From positions 272,369-336,368 of the forward strand of contig MOYA01000003.1 of NCBI GenBank assembly GCA_001899315.1: a stretch of DNA of 64,000 bases, written 5' to 3'. The notes below the pieces were generated by a model, which worked only from the letters and a program-made list of their open reading frames with translations, searched no databases and was not told where the DNA came from. Position numbers and translations under genes: made by a program. Numbering within the stretch: position 1 is the stretch's first letter; each line of letters starts with the position of its first letter. The DNA comes from Candidatus Obscuribacter phosphatis (GTDB taxonomy: Bacteria; Cyanobacteriota; Vampirovibrionia; Obscuribacterales; Obscuribacteraceae). Shown here in pieces: positions 1-9,431 of the stretch.

Positions 1-384
1 GAAGGCGATTGTTTTCGTATAGACGTGCTCTATGGCAGCCCTATACCCAAGGAAGCAGCACTGAAGCTGGCCCGGACTCTTTTGCCGCCCGACGCACCGC
101 CGCAATCGCGGGTAGACGAAGGCAAACAGACAGAGCAAGGAAAGCAACCGAAAGAAGTCTATTATTTCGGCAATGACTTTGCCGTCGAGCTTTCATTCAA
201 AGACGACAAAGACCATTCAGCCAACCAAGTGAGCGAAATAGCAGCAGTCAATCTTGAGCTTTTAGGCAATATCAGCTCTGATCAGATAGCAGCTAAAGAA
301 GTGCAGGCTCTATTAGACAAAGAAAAAGAAGAGAAAGAGAAAGAAGAAAAGGCCAAAGCTAGCCGGACCAAATCAGATCAATAA
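1..384 (+). CDS. hypothetical protein, 3' part only
   Basis: The reading frame is open from base 1, so the first GTG at base 25 is probably internal and the gene begins before the window. The visible ~127 residues are soluble. A proline-rich stretch near residues 33-40 is followed by a mixed region and a highly charged Lys/Glu C-terminal tail (about residues 108-121) that could form a short helix or coiled coil. I recognise no family. The downstream transport gene lies on the same strand about 40-110 bases away, depending on its start, so co-transcription is possible. Function unknown. Confidence 0.6.
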   Translation, partial: EGDCFRIDVLYGSPIPKEAALKLARTLLPPDAPPQSRVDEGKQTEQGKQPKEVYYFGNDFAVELSFKDDKDHSANQVSEIAAVNLELLGNISSDQIAAKEVQALLDKEKEEKEKEEKAKASRTKSDQ

Positions 385-426
385 GGCGGAGCAATTATTA
401 CTGTCTCATGAGGCAGAAGACCGCCT

Positions 427-1398
427 GTGCTACCATCTTGGCATCATTCGTATGGATGTATGGAAAATTTCACCCCAAACTCTGCAGAAGACGAAGCAAT
501 GGCGACCGGGCTCGAAGAAAAAGCCAAAATAAAGACTCTGGCTATTAATCAAAACGACCATAGGCAAAATGCCAACAAGGCTCATGCGGCCGGTGTAAAT
601 ATGGAAGTCGGCGGTCTCGCCGGTCTTTGGTGCAACCGTCACATATTAAGAATGATGGTGCAAAGAGACAGCCTGGGTAAATACAAAGGCTCCTTGTTGG
701 GCATGCTCTGGCCCTTGATCAATCCTCTCGGGCATTTGCTTCTATATACTTTTCTTTTCTGCTTAGTATTGAATGTCAAATTCAATGAAACCGGCGGTGT
801 CGGCAATTTCGCCCTCTATCTCATGACCGGCTTATTGCCTTGGGGTGCCTTTTCCGAAGCGCTTTCGCGCTCTTCCACAATCGTGCTTGAGTATCCTAAC
901 TTTGTCAAAAGAGTGGTTTTTCCTCTGCCGATACTACCCCTGGTTACAGTTCTTTCGCCTTTGGTCACCGAAACCATGGCCTTCACCATGCTCATCGCCG
1001 CAGTGGTGGTCACGACTCAAAAACTACACGCCACCGTTGCCTATTTGCCCCTCATTGCCTTCTCTCAGCTTTTGCTGACCGCCGGTATAACTTGGGTGCT
1101 GGCCAGCTTAGGCGTTTATATTCGCGATATCAAACATATGATGGCTCTCGCCCTTGCCGCCTGGATGTACGCAACCCCGATTGTTTACCCGGCTTCTAGA
1201 CTACCGAGCCAGTTTCAGTTCCTCTTGTGGATCAACCCCATGGCCGGCATCATCACCGACTACAGACGTGTGGTTTTAGAAGGACTGCCGCCCGATTGGT
1301 CGCACTACGCCTGCTATACAACCCTGGGTGTAATTGTCTTTTATCTTGGCTTCAAGTTTTTCGACAAGACTAAAAAGAGTTTTGCAGACGTCATGTAG
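427..1398 (+). CDS. ABC-2 type polysaccharide export permease
   Basis: Membrane subunit of an ABC exporter of the Wzm/TagG type, which moves polysaccharide or lipid-linked glycan across the inner membrane. After a ~75-residue hydrophilic N-terminus comes the family hallmark region (RDSLGKYKGSLLGMLWPLINP), then about six hydrophobic segments. The 'RDIKHMMALALAAWMYATPIVYP' region is typical of ABC-2 permeases near the fifth and sixth helices. The start is uncertain: GTG 427, ATG 460 and ATG 499 are all in frame and none has a strong Shine-Dalgarno sequence. The long N-terminus suggests a later start. No ATPase (Wzt-like) gene is adjacent downstream; the partner may lie upstream of the window. 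Family confident, substrate inferred. Confidence 0.85.
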   Translation: MLPSWHHSYGCMENFTPNSAEDEAMATGLEEKAKIKTLAINQNDHRQNANKAHAAGVNMEVGGLAGLWCNRHILRMMVQRDSLGKYKGSLLGMLWPLINPLGHLLLYTFLFCLVLNVKFNETGGVGNFALYLMTGLLPWGAFSEALSRSSTIVLEYPNFVKRVVFPLPILPLVTVLSPLVTETMAFTMLIAAVVVTTQKLHATVAYLPLIAFSQLLLTAGITWVLASLGVYIRDIKHMMALALAAWMYATPIVYPASRLPSQFQFLLWINPMAGIITDYRRVVLEGLPPDWSHYACYTTLGVIVFYLGFKFFDKTKKSFADVM

Positions 1399-1487
1399 TA
1401 TCATCTCAAAGCCTCGCTCGGTAAAAAGGCGAGATGCGCAAAGCAAGCTATACTCAAGATATACAGCAATGTGGAGAACACACTTAA

Positions 1488-2858
1488 ATGTCTCAGCTGG
1501 GCAGCAATAAAACCAATAAGAAACTCTTCGGCGCCTATGATATTCGCGGCATATACGGAGAGGGATTGGATGAAGCCTTTGCCGCCAAGGTAGGTAAAGC
1601 CTACGGCAGCTATCTAAAGAACGCCGGCGGAGGCAAAGTGCTGGTCGGACACGACGCCAGAACATCTTCGCCATCTCTGCATCAGTCATTTATAGAAGGC
1701 ATTTTGGCCAGCGGCAATGACGTTGTTGATATTGGCCTAGCCTCTACGCCGATGGCTGTCTGGTACGCCGCTTCGATGGGTTTTGACGGCGGCGCCGTGG
1801 TCACAGCTTCGCACCTGGGCAAAGCCCATAACGGTCTCAAACTATATGCCGCCAAGGCTAAACCTCTGGGCGCCAACAACGGTTTGGGCGAAATCAAAAG
1901 AGCCGTCGAAGGCGGTGAATTGACCGAAAACAAAGAAGGCGGCAGAGTAATCAAAGAAGAGATCGTCGCCACTTATATTCGCTGCATGCTCGAGCATCTA
2001 AGCCCTTCTCGCCGTCTAAAAATAGCCATTGACGCCGGTCACGGTGCTGCCGGCCCCGAGATTATCGAACTAGCTTCCCAGGCTAAAGACAAGGTGGAAA
2101 TTCTCTATCTCAACTGCAGCCCCGACGGCACCTTCCCCAAACGCAGCCCTAATCCGCTAGACGAAGGCTCGCTCGACGAACTGGTGGCCCTGGTAAGAGC
2201 GGAAAAATGTGATTTTGGTGTCTCGCTTGACGGTGACGCCGATAGAGCTGTCTTTATCGATGAAGAAGGACAACTGGTACCGACCGATTTGATGATCGGT
2301 CTTATCGGCGCTGAACTAGTGAGAAGAAACGGCGGCGGCAGCGTCGTCTACGATCTAAGAGCAAGCAGAGCCGTTCCCGAGTATATTTCGGAAGCCGGTG
2401 GCGAAGCGATTCGCACCGGGGTTGGTACCAACTTTATGATGAACAGCATCAAAGACTCAGGAGCGCTCTTTGCCGGCGAACTTTCCGGTCACTATTATTA
2501 TGGTGATATGTACGCTTCCGACAACGCTCTGCGCACCGCCCTCGAAGCTATCAATGTAGTAGCCAATGCCGGCGGCACAAGCCTCTCTAAACTAATTAAG
2601 CCGCTCTGCCGCTATGCTTTGAGTGGTGAAATCAATCTCAAAGTAAATGAAATTCAAAGCACTTTGCAAAAGCTGGAAGAAGCCGTAGCCGGCGGCACCA
2701 AAGAACATATCGACGGACTTTCAGTCAGCTTCAACGAATGGTGGTTTGCCGCCCGTGGTTCTCAAACCGAGCCGGTCTTGAGATTGACAGTCGGTGCCGT
2801 TTCACCTTCCATTTTGGAAGACCGCACCAGACATCTGATTGAGATTATCGAGAAATAG
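1488..2858 (+). CDS. phosphomannomutase/phosphoglucomutase family
   Basis: Alpha-D-phosphohexomutase, which interconverts hexose 6-phosphate and hexose 1-phosphate for nucleotide-sugar synthesis in the cytosol. The 456 residues match the family length. Visible features are an N-terminal 'FGAYDIRGIYG', the substrate/phosphate loop 'GHDARTSSP' (54-62), the phosphoserine loop TASH with Ser108, the metal loop 'DGDADR' (about 247) and the sugar-binding 'GELSGHYYY'. The phosphoserine loop reads TASHLGKAHNG instead of the common TASHNPxxxNG. The catalytic Ser and His are kept, but the Asn-Pro after them is replaced. The 3' end overlaps the convergent broken gene by 14 bases. It probably supplies Man-1-P or Glc-1-P for the surrounding glycan genes; specificity cannot be read from sequence. 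Confidence 0.9.
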   Translation: MSQLGSNKTNKKLFGAYDIRGIYGEGLDEAFAAKVGKAYGSYLKNAGGGKVLVGHDARTSSPSLHQSFIEGILASGNDVVDIGLASTPMAVWYAASMGFDGGAVVTASHLGKAHNGLKLYAAKAKPLGANNGLGEIKRAVEGGELTENKEGGRVIKEEIVATYIRCMLEHLSPSRRLKIAIDAGHGAAGPEIIELASQAKDKVEILYLNCSPDGTFPKRSPNPLDEGSLDELVALVRAEKCDFGVSLDGDADRAVFIDEEGQLVPTDLMIGLIGAELVRRNGGGSVVYDLRASRAVPEYISEAGGEAIRTGVGTNFMMNSIKDSGALFAGELSGHYYYGDMYASDNALRTALEAINVVANAGGTSLSKLIKPLCRYALSGEINLKVNEIQSTLQKLEEAVAGGTKEHIDGLSVSFNEWWFAARGSQTEPVLRLTVGAVSPSILEDRTRHLIEIIEK

Positions 2859-3960
2859 CAGTCTGCTCTTTCAGACACTGCCAGAATTTCTTAGCCCCCT
2901 CGGCATTCAAGTGCACTGAGTCTTCAAAATCACTGTCTTGGAAATCTTTGCCGGGCGGAAATTCATATAGAGCAACTTTTCTGGCTTGAGTAAGCGAGCG
3001 CAGTCTTTGCCAGAATTGTTCTTGAAAGGCTCCAGGCAAGAGCCCGGCATTCCGACTAGAAACCGGCATAAACACCACTTTGGACTCTATGCCGGAGCGG
3101 GCGCAGAGGTCGAGCAAACTTTCAAAAGACTGCATCTCTCTATCAAGTTTGGCGCTATCAATCGGCAAATAACGTTTCCGATAAGCCACCAGATCAGACT
3201 GCATATCGTTACGAAATCGTCTCTTCATAAGACCAACACGCTTCTCTTCGGCAAGATTGAATTGCACCAGACGGTCAAATTCTAGTTTTGCAAATCACCA
3301 TCTGCCTGCAATTGAGGCGGTCTGCGCAGTATCTGACAGGCATAATAAAGAAAAACGGTCTTCAACTCTTCATGATGTTCCAAAAGATAATTGCCGGCAA
3401 CACCAGGCAGATATCTTGTCAGCGGCGTTGAACGTCCATCAAAAAAAACACTGACATGGGAGCCGGCTCCATCAAGCCGAAAATTGTCTATAAAATCACG
3501 GAAGCCAACAAAAATATAGACCGATTGCGGACGGCGCCCAGCCTCTAAAAGCTCAGCCAATAGCCGCTAATAATCGCTAACCAGAAGTCCTGACAAGGCA
3601 AGGTTATAGGTGACAATTTTGTCTTGAGCAATCTTTTCGTCAAAAGTGCGGGCAAATCGATAGTCTTCAAGTTGGTGGGGAGAGTCGCTGTCTGTGCCGA
3701 TATCAGCCCGGCGGGTGGCACATAACAACAAGGACGAACCTAGAAACAGTCGCTTTGGTTCGCTGGCAACCGCCTCATCAAACTTCTTTCGAATATACTC
3801 TTGTTCGCCTAAAGCAGCGCCTCTGACGATGAAATAGCGCAACGGCGCAATTTGATTGATCAATAAAATAGTGGCAAAAAGAAGAACGGTTGTTAGTATC
3901 GCCGTACTGCTCAAGACACGTATAATTAGCTTCGTCGTTGTCTCTAAAGAGTGATTCATT
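2845..3960 (-). pseudogene. broken SGNH/DUF1574-like membrane-anchored protein
   Basis: Three consecutive minus-strand pieces form one protein. Piece 1 (ATG at 3960) has an N-terminal membrane segment and a 'LGSS' block-I-like motif. An in-frame TAG at 3567-3569 separates it from piece 2, which continues in the same frame ('...LLVSDY', TAG, 'RLLAELL...'). Near 3265-3300 the frame shifts into piece 3, which ends with 'DSVHLNAEGAKKFW', a typical SGNH-hydrolase final block with Asp and His. In intact relatives such proteins are secreted or membrane-anchored esterase-like proteins of envelope glycan loci. Two separate lesions point to a pseudogene; assembly errors or readthrough of the TAG are alternatives. 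It starts divergently from the GT-C gene at 4093. Confidence 0.7.
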
Positions 3961-4092
3961 TCCAAAGCCGAATCGGCGAAGCTTGATTCAACCGAAATAA
4001 GAGACAACCAAAACGCCCTACAGCACTGCCTTTTGGGCGACTGAAACAGTCTAGCACTCCAGTCTAACTCTAGGGCTGAAGGGAATAACAAA

Positions 4093-5688
4093 ATGACTAC
4101 AAGTGAAAACCGAAACAAAATGCTCTCGGCAGTGGCATTGTTCTTGGCGGTCTACAGCGCTTTCGGCATCAATCTCTCAAAAATTGGCGTCTATCTAGAT
4201 GAATGGATCAGTTTCGGCAAACTGCATTTTATGGATCACAGTCTTGTCAATTTGATCTATTCATACTTGCTCGATGCCAAAGTTATTGTCAGGCCGCTTG
4301 AGGCTCTGCACTATCCAGTGCTCTTCTATTTCTTCGGCATCAATCCCTTTCCCTATCACTTAGTCAATACAGTAAGCGAGTATCTAGCCGCTCTCTTTTT
4401 CTTCCTCTTCTTAGAAAAACTAAGCAAGAACAGCTCGTTGGCTCTGGCAGCAGCCCTGCTCTATCTGCTTATGCCCAACCATGACGCTACTCACTATTCG
4501 ATTGTCGCTTCTTCAATTGCAGTGGCGGCAGCCTTTCTCACCCTCTCGCTCTATCTCTTTGTTCTGAGTTTTGAGCGCAAGAAAACTCTCTTTCTGAGCT
4601 TGGCGACAGCATCTTTTGCTTGCAGCATTTATCACTACGAATTCGCCTTGCCTTTCTTAGCCCTCTTTCCCCTGGTAAGCCTTTATAAAAATCAGACAAG
4701 CTCTATTAAAGATAGACTGATCAAAGATAGGCTACTCAAAGTTTTGATCGAGAACCTGCCCTTTCTTTTTGTGGCACTATCTATGGTGCTATTTCGCACC
4801 AAATTTCTCCCGACAATTCAAAAAGGTTTGAGCTATTCTGTTGTCTGCGACAGCTCCCATTTCTTTGATGTAATTGCTCAGGGACTTGCCGTCAACTTTG
4901 CCCCCGCAGCCCAAGCCTTTTACTGGTCCTTACTAAGCCAGCCAATCTCTATGGGCTTAGCCGGCTATATCTGGCTCTTCGCCACAGTATTAGTCTCATT
5001 CAAATTAATGGCTAAAGCAGAGGCGGGCGATAAAAAAACAACAGCCCTTGCTTTATTTGGGTTGGGTCTCTTGCTTGTTCCCATTTCTTACACCATATAT
5101 GGTTTCAGTCCCGAACACATGCCCGTGCTCGAAACCGGCATGAACAGGGTCAATGCCGGTGCAGCGCTGGGCGTTTCATTAGTTTTGTCCTCAGCCGTTT
5201 ATCTTTTCGCCTCAGTCTTTGGCAATCTATCAAAGAAAGTCTTTGCCGCTCTAATTAGCCTTTTGGTCGCCGCCTTTATACTAATCGACTGGCAGTTTGC
5301 CACACCTTGGATAGTGTCCTGGCAGGCCCAAAAACAAATTCAACAAGCTATAAAAAACAATGCCGCCAAGTTTGAAAGTGGCGACGGCATCTTATTGGTT
5401 GGTATCGGCCGCTTTATCAGATGGGCGCCTGTATTAGACGGCACCTGGGACTTTCAAAATTCAGTCCGCATAATTCTCGCAAACCCAAAGATAAACGCCA
5501 CTGTCCTTTCAGATCGCATTAAGGCAGGCAATGAAGGGCTGATAGACAGCTTCGGCAATCTCACCCTGACAGAGCTTAAGTACGACAGACTCTGGCTCTT
5601 CTTTTGTCAAAAGGGTCTGCTTTTAAAAGTACAAAGCAAAGCCGAACTAGAAGAGAAGCTCAGAGAAAACGGTGTTGAAATCAAATAA
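4093..5688 (+). CDS. multi-pass membrane protein, GT-C glycosyltransferase-like
   Basis: A 531-residue integral membrane protein with about ten or more hydrophobic segments. The acidic 'YLDEWISF' motif falls just after the first transmembrane segment, where GT-C lipid-sugar-dependent glycosyltransferases carry their catalytic Asp/Glu. A second loop has 'MPNHDATHYSIVASS', resembling the His-rich loop of the TMTC-like protein at 13676. A soluble ~100-residue C-terminus follows the last membrane segment. It likely transfers a sugar from a polyprenyl-phosphate donor on the outer face of the inner membrane. It is divergent from the broken SGNH gene (132-base gap) and convergent with the GT2 gene. 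Exact family not recognised. Confidence 0.65.
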   Translation: MTTSENRNKMLSAVALFLAVYSAFGINLSKIGVYLDEWISFGKLHFMDHSLVNLIYSYLLDAKVIVRPLEALHYPVLFYFFGINPFPYHLVNTVSEYLAALFFFLFLEKLSKNSSLALAAALLYLLMPNHDATHYSIVASSIAVAAAFLTLSLYLFVLSFERKKTLFLSLATASFACSIYHYEFALPFLALFPLVSLYKNQTSSIKDRLIKDRLLKVLIENLPFLFVALSMVLFRTKFLPTIQKGLSYSVVCDSSHFFDVIAQGLAVNFAPAAQAFYWSLLSQPISMGLAGYIWLFATVLVSFKLMAKAEAGDKKTTALALFGLGLLLVPISYTIYGFSPEHMPVLETGMNRVNAGAALGVSLVLSSAVYLFASVFGNLSKKVFAALISLLVAAFILIDWQFATPWIVSWQAQKQIQQAIKNNAAKFESGDGILLVGIGRFIRWAPVLDGTWDFQNSVRIILANPKINATVLSDRIKAGNEGLIDSFGNLTLTELKYDRLWLFFCQKGLLLKVQSKAELEEKLRENGVEIK

Positions 5689-5713
5689 AGACTGGTCTAG
5701 AGATAATTTCAGT

Positions 5714-6763
5714 CTAGAGATTGCGTTCTGACTCGGCAAACTGAGCCAGTGAAGACTTAACAGCCGCCTGAGGCTTACTATCGGCTCGCTCGCTCTGGGC
5801 AAGACCAAAAGCGTTAGCCACTATATAAGTCGGACGAGCCCGTGTCTCATCAAGCACTTTAGCCAGGTAAGCAGCCACTACGCCGGTGCAAAAAACTTGA
5901 ATGCCCGAGAAAACACCCAAACAACTAACAATAAAGAGTTGGCCGCGCAACGCTTCGCTTAGATAAGCACCCAAGCCCACCACCAGCACCAGGGCCAGCA
6001 AAGACAAAGCCAAAAGCACACCGCCGACAACCGAGATGAAATAGAGTGGGGCAATGCTAAGAGCAAGCAGACCATCGAGGGCAAGGGTAATCAGCTTGCG
6101 TAATGTGTAGGTAGACTCACCGACTTCTCGGGCGCCTCTGTCGATGGCAATGCCGCACTGCTTAAAGCCCAACCAAGGAATCATGCCGCGCAAGAAACGT
6201 GTTTTTTCGGGCAGCTGCTGCAGGGCATTTACAACCTTGCGATCCATCAAGCGAAAATCACCGGTATCCCACGGAATTTCCACAGTGGAAAGGGCGCCCA
6301 AAAGGCGATAAAACCAATAGGCAGTGAAACGCTTAGCCCATCTATCGCGCCTGGTGGAACGCTGGGCATAAACGACGTCATAGCCCTCTTTCCACTTCTT
6401 GATCATGTCGAGGATCAACTCAGGCGGATCTTGCAAATCAGAATCGATATTGACCACTACCTGACCCGAACTATTATCTAGCCCGCAAGTTATTGCCGCT
6501 TGCTGACCAAAGTTGCGGGACAACTCGAAAAGTTTGACGTGGTCGTGCTCAGCTGCAATTTGTCTGAGCGCGTTTGATGTGGGCGGTCTTGAGCCGTCAT
6601 TGACGAACAAGACTTCATAGGTTGAACCAGAGGGAGCGATTACCGACTCCAGTCGGTCGAGAAGCGCAACCAGGTTGCGCGGATCCTCATTGTAGACCGC
6701 CACTATGACCGAAACGTCAACAGCTTGGGTTCTATCAATATTAGTATTGCCAGCCAGGACCAC
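5714..6763 (-). CDS. family 2 glycosyltransferase (GtrB/DPM1-like) with two C-terminal TM helices
   Basis: The protein resembles polyprenyl-phosphate glycosyltransferases, which make the lipid-linked sugar donors used by GT-C enzymes. The GT-A core starts with 'VSVIVAVYNE' (about 18-27) and has 'VLFVNDGSRP', the 'NFGQQAAITCGLD' loop, the metal-binding 'NIDSDLQDPPE' and the 'DTGDFRLMDRKVV' loop. Two hydrophobic segments lie at about residues 235-265 and 275-300, as in GtrB/ArnC. The 349-residue length fits. The same-strand epimerase ends 134 bases upstream. It would supply polyprenyl-P-hexose to the several GT-C proteins nearby; the sugar is unknown. Confidence 0.88.
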   Translation of the reverse strand: MVLAGNTNIDRTQAVDVSVIVAVYNEDPRNLVALLDRLESVIAPSGSTYEVLFVNDGSRPPTSNALRQIAAEHDHVKLFELSRNFGQQAAITCGLDNSSGQVVVNIDSDLQDPPELILDMIKKWKEGYDVVYAQRSTRRDRWAKRFTAYWFYRLLGALSTVEIPWDTGDFRLMDRKVVNALQQLPEKTRFLRGMIPWLGFKQCGIAIDRGAREVGESTYTLRKLITLALDGLLALSIAPLYFISVVGGVLLALSLLALVLVVGLGAYLSEALRGQLFIVSCLGVFSGIQVFCTGVVAAYLAKVLDETRARPTYIVANAFGLAQSERADSKPQAAVKSSLAQFAESERNL

Positions 6764-6787
6764 AGATTTACTCTTATTTTGTTTATT

Positions 6788-6802
6788 ACCGGCAAAGCCG
6801 GT
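6788..6802. other. 6-bp hairpin between epimerase and GT2 genes
   Basis: ACCGGC and GCCGGT flank a three-base loop, giving a perfect six-pair stem. It lies 25 bases upstream of the GT2 start and about 95 bases after the epimerase stop on the same strand. No T-run follows on the minus strand, so it is a weak terminator at best; it could instead be a leader hairpin of the GT2 mRNA. Confidence 0.35.
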
Positions 6803-6896
6803 TTCTCGACCTAACTCTTACACCCGGTTCATAGGTTGTAAGCAATTGCAGATTGTCTAACAGTTGGGCGTTTGTTTCAACTTGGCAATTCTAATT

Positions 6897-7835
6897 TTAA
6901 ATTAGTTGCAATGAGTTAATCCAGTTCCAGCTCCTGGTTATTCCTTCTTTCAAACCGGTCTGTGGGGTCCAGTTTAAATAGCGCTCAGCCCTCTTGATAT
7001 CAAGCACGTTGACCGGCACATCCACCGGACGAGCCGGTGTGTACTTGACTTCGACCTGAGGACCGACCACTTCCTTAATTACTTCTACAATTTCATTGAG
7101 GGTATGGCCTTCGCCATGACCGATGTTGAAAATGCGCGGCGAATTTTCTTTGGCCTTGTATTCAGCGCAAGATAAAAGAGCTTTAACAGTGTCACCGATG
7201 TATATGTAGTCGCGAATTACTTCGCCATCACCCCAGATGGTTATGGGCTGCTTACGGGCGACATTGCCCAAGAAGACACCGATTGCCCCTTGCTTGGCAT
7301 TGGGGTTCTGCAATTCTCCATAAGGATTAGAAATGCGAGCCACCACATAGTCGAGACCATAGAGCTTCTCAAACAAATGCAAATATTTTTCGATAGAAAG
7401 CTTGCTGATGCCATAAGAGCAAATGGGCTCGGTGGGATGGTCTTCTTTAATGGGGCAAACAGTCGGCACACCATATACGGTACCACCGCTTGAGATAAAG
7501 ACAAACTTTTTCACCTTGGTCTTGACGCATTCAGTCAAGAGTTGCACTGTATCGGCAATGTTTGACCTGATGTCATAGACCGGGTCGTCATTTGAAGTCT
7601 GAGGCAGGGTGGTATAGGCCAGATGAAAGACCCAGTCCATGCCCTTGACGGCTTCTTCCATTTCACCATGATTGCCGATATCACCAGAAAGATACTCGAC
7701 CTGGGGCAAAGGCGCCTGAAAACGACTGGGGTAGCGGTCGAAAACCCTGACTTGATGGCCGCTGTCGACAAGAAGTTGAACGAGATTGGTGCCTATAAAG
7801 CCGTTCCCGCCAATCACTAAAGCTTTTGCTTTCAT
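6897..7835 (-). CDS. NAD-dependent sugar-nucleotide epimerase/dehydratase
   Basis: Extended short-chain dehydrogenase of the UDP-glucose 4-epimerase type. The 312 residues begin with the NAD-binding 'GGNGFIGTNL' (9-18). The 'DRYPSRF' stretch follows beta-2, 'ISSGGTVYG' carries the catalytic Ser/Thr region, and 'YGISKLSIEKY' is the catalytic YxxxK. 'ISNPYGELQNPN' is the usual substrate loop. It lies downstream of a same-strand GT4 gene (54-base gap), so the two are probably one unit. It makes or epimerises a UDP-hexose (4-epimerase or reductase) for the glycan; specificity undetermined. Confidence 0.88.
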   Translation of the reverse strand: MKAKALVIGGNGFIGTNLVQLLVDSGHQVRVFDRYPSRFQAPLPQVEYLSGDIGNHGEMEEAVKGMDWVFHLAYTTLPQTSNDDPVYDIRSNIADTVQLLTECVKTKVKKFVFISSGGTVYGVPTVCPIKEDHPTEPICSYGISKLSIEKYLHLFEKLYGLDYVVARISNPYGELQNPNAKQGAIGVFLGNVARKQPITIWGDGEVIRDYIYIGDTVKALLSCAEYKAKENSPRIFNIGHGEGHTLNEIVEVIKEVVGPQVEVKYTPARPVDVPVNVLDIKRAERYLNWTPQTGLKEGITRSWNWINSLQLI

Positions 7836-7889
7836 TCTTCTAATTAATATCCGTTGTGCTGTTCTATCTTTTGTTAGCTCTGGTCTCGT

Positions 7890-9371
7890 CTATTTTAGCC
7901 GCTTAGCCAGCACTTTTGCATAGATTGATTCTATATCATCGACCATATCACCAACGGTCCGCTCGGGCTTGATATTGGCAGCGAACTGCTTGAGCTTGGC
8001 GGGGCTTTTCAAAAGCTCGGCCAGCTGCTTTGAGAGATGTTTGAAATCATTAAGCTTGAAAAGAAGGCCATTGACGCCCTCTTGCACCAGTTCAGCCATG
8101 CCGCCCAGGTCTGTGACAATTAGAGGAGTCGCCGTGGCCAGAGCCGACTGCATAACCAAAGGTGTGTTTTCGTACCATCTTGATGGCACCACCAAAACAT
8201 CGATTTCTTCAAAAATTTCGCCCAATTTGTCATTAGGGAAAGTGCCGAGAAAGTGTACATGCTCAGCCATCGGTCCGCCTTTATCGACTATCTCTTTGAG
8301 CTTGGCAAAATATTCTGGAAACTGCCCCGGGTCACCGTAAAGCTTCAGCTCAGCCCCGGCAAACTGCTCGGGATAAATCTCTCCAGGCTTTATTTGCAGC
8401 TGCTTCTCGTCTTTCACCGGCGCTACAGACAAAGCCAGAAAAGCCTTGAGCAACAAATCGACACCTTTGTGCTCAAAGAAAGTACCGACAAAACCTATAC
8501 GCAATACTTGCGAAGGCTTCTTTTGCCTGTGATTGACCAGCTTGCTGGTGTCTATTCCAAAACCGACCTTTTCGATCAAATCTTTTTTGATGCCGTTTTC
8601 GACAAAGATATCGCGCATCAAACCGGTGGGGACAAAAATAGCGTCGAGTTGGTTGGCAAGCCGCCTCAAGACAGAGGGACGCTCGAGCGTTGCCGCCACC
8701 GCTGGTGGCGCCTTTAAAGCATTAAAGGCGGTAGAGAGACAAAAGGCGGCGCTGTCATAAACAATAGCTGGACTGCCGGAAAGCGCCCCGGCCAAAGCCG
8801 GATAACGCCCCTCGATAGCTTGCATCACTTCTTTGGCAGGGGGCAAGAGTTTTGGTGTATAACAATCTAGACATTTGAGAGCCAAGGGACCGGGACCACG
8901 ACAAACCTGACCATCAGGGCGCTTCAGCTGTACAATCGGACAGACGAACCAAAAGTCGGTACTGTAAAAAACCACCGGCACAGACTGAGCCTGAGCCGCT
9001 TCGATAATGCTTGCCGAAAGATTTTGAGCATGAACAATCTGCACTAGGTCTGGCTTAAAATCGGCAATGACACCACTAAAATGGCTTTTGATGAGCGGGT
9101 GATAATACTCATAGCTAAACTCGTAATCCCTCAGCCGGAGCGCCTCTGAGACTATATGAACGGGCACGCCTTCATAGTCGTACTGATAAGAATCACCTTG
9201 CTGCTCGTGCTCTTCTTTCCTTCTGGCATCTAGATCTGGCGGACAAGCCGAAACCACCTTAACGACATAGCCGCGCCGCTGCAATTCTTGCGCAATCTTG
9301 AGAGTCAAGACTTCGGTGCCGGCTCTATGCTCTGGAAAAAATTTATGAGAAGTAAGTAAAACTCTTTTCAT
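7890..9371 (-). CDS. family 4 (GT-B) glycosyltransferase
   Basis: A 493-residue GT-B protein. The N-terminal domain begins 'VLLTSHKFFPEHRAGTEVL', with the glycine/acidic turn that binds the acceptor side. The C-terminal domain starts near 'RIGFVGTFFEHKGVDLLL'. It carries the donor-binding 'VLVVPSRWYENTPLVMQSALATATPLIVTDLGGMAELV' block, holding the E-x7-E-like acidic positions of GT4. A Cys-rich insertion (about 155-185; 'FWFVCPIVQLK', 'LKCLDCYTP') interrupts the N-domain; such Cys insertions occur in some GT4 proteins and may bind metal. It is divergent from the GT4 gene at 9432 and shares a unit with the epimerase downstream. Sugar and acceptor unknown. Confidence 0.88.
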   Translation of the reverse strand: MKRVLLTSHKFFPEHRAGTEVLTLKIAQELQRRGYVVKVVSACPPDLDARRKEEHEQQGDSYQYDYEGVPVHIVSEALRLRDYEFSYEYYHPLIKSHFSGVIADFKPDLVQIVHAQNLSASIIEAAQAQSVPVVFYSTDFWFVCPIVQLKRPDGQVCRGPGPLALKCLDCYTPKLLPPAKEVMQAIEGRYPALAGALSGSPAIVYDSAAFCLSTAFNALKAPPAVAATLERPSVLRRLANQLDAIFVPTGLMRDIFVENGIKKDLIEKVGFGIDTSKLVNHRQKKPSQVLRIGFVGTFFEHKGVDLLLKAFLALSVAPVKDEKQLQIKPGEIYPEQFAGAELKLYGDPGQFPEYFAKLKEIVDKGGPMAEHVHFLGTFPNDKLGEIFEEIDVLVVPSRWYENTPLVMQSALATATPLIVTDLGGMAELVQEGVNGLLFKLNDFKHLSKQLAELLKSPAKLKQFAANIKPERTVGDMVDDIESIYAKVLAKRLK

Positions 9372-9431
9372 AAGAGCCTCTATGTTACCAGGATTTTAGA
9401 GATGAGAAGAGAGCCACTCTATAATTGTGTT

